Shown here: piece after piece, positions 56,226 to 56,295 of the stretch
Position numbering within the stretch: position 1 is the stretch's first letter
How the letters are laid out: each line of letters starts with the position of its first letter
Assembly (NCBI RefSeq): GCF_005930355.1
Contig: NZ_VDBO01000021.1
Location: 1 to 56,295, forward strand
Origin: Paenibacillus sinopodophylli
GTDB taxonomy: Bacteria > Bacillota > Bacilli > Paenibacillales > Paenibacillaceae
Direction of reading: 5' to 3'
DNA length: 56,295 nucleotides
Notes under the pieces: generated by a model
What the model saw: the letters and a program-made list of their open reading frames with translations, nothing else
What the model was told of the DNA's origin: nothing
Databases searched by the model: none
Program-made: the position numbers and the translations under genes

Positions 56226-56295
56226 TGGTGAGTCATGTAGGATTCGAACCTACGACACCCTGATTAAAAGTCAGGTGCTCTACCAACTGAGCTAA
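56226..56295 (-). tRNA. tRNA-Lys (anticodon TTT), 5' end outside window
   Basis: On the minus strand the sequence starts with the last acceptor base then TAGCTCAG (D-arm), has anticodon loop CTTTTAA (TTT), T-arm GGTTCGAATCC, and ends ATGACTCACCA with encoded CCA. About six 5' nucleotides lie beyond the right edge. Confidence 0.95.

Overview
The window looks like a chromosomal segment of a Paenibacillus-type Gram-positive bacterium (order Bacillales). The reasons are a surface enzyme with three SLH domains, LplABC-type sugar transporters without their own ATPase, a cggR-gapA-pgk-tpiA-gpmI-eno glycolytic cluster, the rapZ-yvcK-whiA-crh block, a histidine operon of the hisZ/short-hisG type, and hprK-lgt-ppaX-yvoF in Bacillus-like synteny. 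Nearly all core genes lie on the minus strand. This assignment is inferred from gene content; no database search was possible.

Positions 1-17190 are accessory DNA at the 3' end of ssrA (tmRNA). The intact tmRNA gene is at 17191-17556 on the minus strand. Near-complete copies of its last ~95 nt lie at 16691-16785 and 1052-1145, and a 16-nt scrap lies at 2625-2640. Each copy has a rho-independent-terminator-like hairpin just beyond it. This is the signature of tandem or successive integration of elements that use the ssrA 3' end as attachment site, but no integrase gene is visible. Inside are the end of an IS110-family transposase, an AbrB-type antitoxin with a Doc toxin, a DUF6809-like protein, and a carbohydrate-use locus. 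That locus has a very large surface polysaccharide lyase (PL8 + 3 discoidin + 4 Ig-like + 3 SLH domains) with a perfect cre box, a GH130 phosphorylase/hydrolase, a lipoprotein and two permeases of an LplABC-type importer, and a divergent membrane-bound AraC-type regulator. A decayed ISL3-family transposase and a 5'-truncated PIN-like gene complete the region.

Positions 17191-31280 hold RNA quality control and central metabolism: ssrA, smpB, a cold-shock gene, RNase R with an unusually long Arg/Gly-rich repeat tail, secG, a TIM-barrel sugar isomerase, and the glycolytic cluster. Upstream of cggR there is a -35/-10 promoter followed directly by a 36-bp site matching the known CggR operator layout.

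Positions 31466-41918 hold tRNA-Arg(CCG), clpP, an HPr/Crh-like gene that keeps both His15 and Ser46, whiA, yvcK, rapZ (preceded by 40-bp tandem palindromic repeats), a ROK glucokinase, trxB, a TPR protein, a second-type PRPP synthetase and hisJ. Positions 42060-48231 hold the histidine operon hisZ-G-D-B-H-F-IE. hisA is absent from its usual place between hisH and hisF. Positions 48524-56295 hold yvoF, ppaX, lgt, hprK, an MsmX/UgpC-type shared sugar-ABC ATPase, a PucR/CdaR-like regulator, tagO, an FMN reductase and a partial tRNA-Lys.

The carbon-control parts fit together. HprK and the Crh-like protein are encoded in the core, cre boxes sit in the accessory lyase/transporter locus, and the core MsmX-type ATPase is a plausible energiser for the ATPase-less importer of the island.
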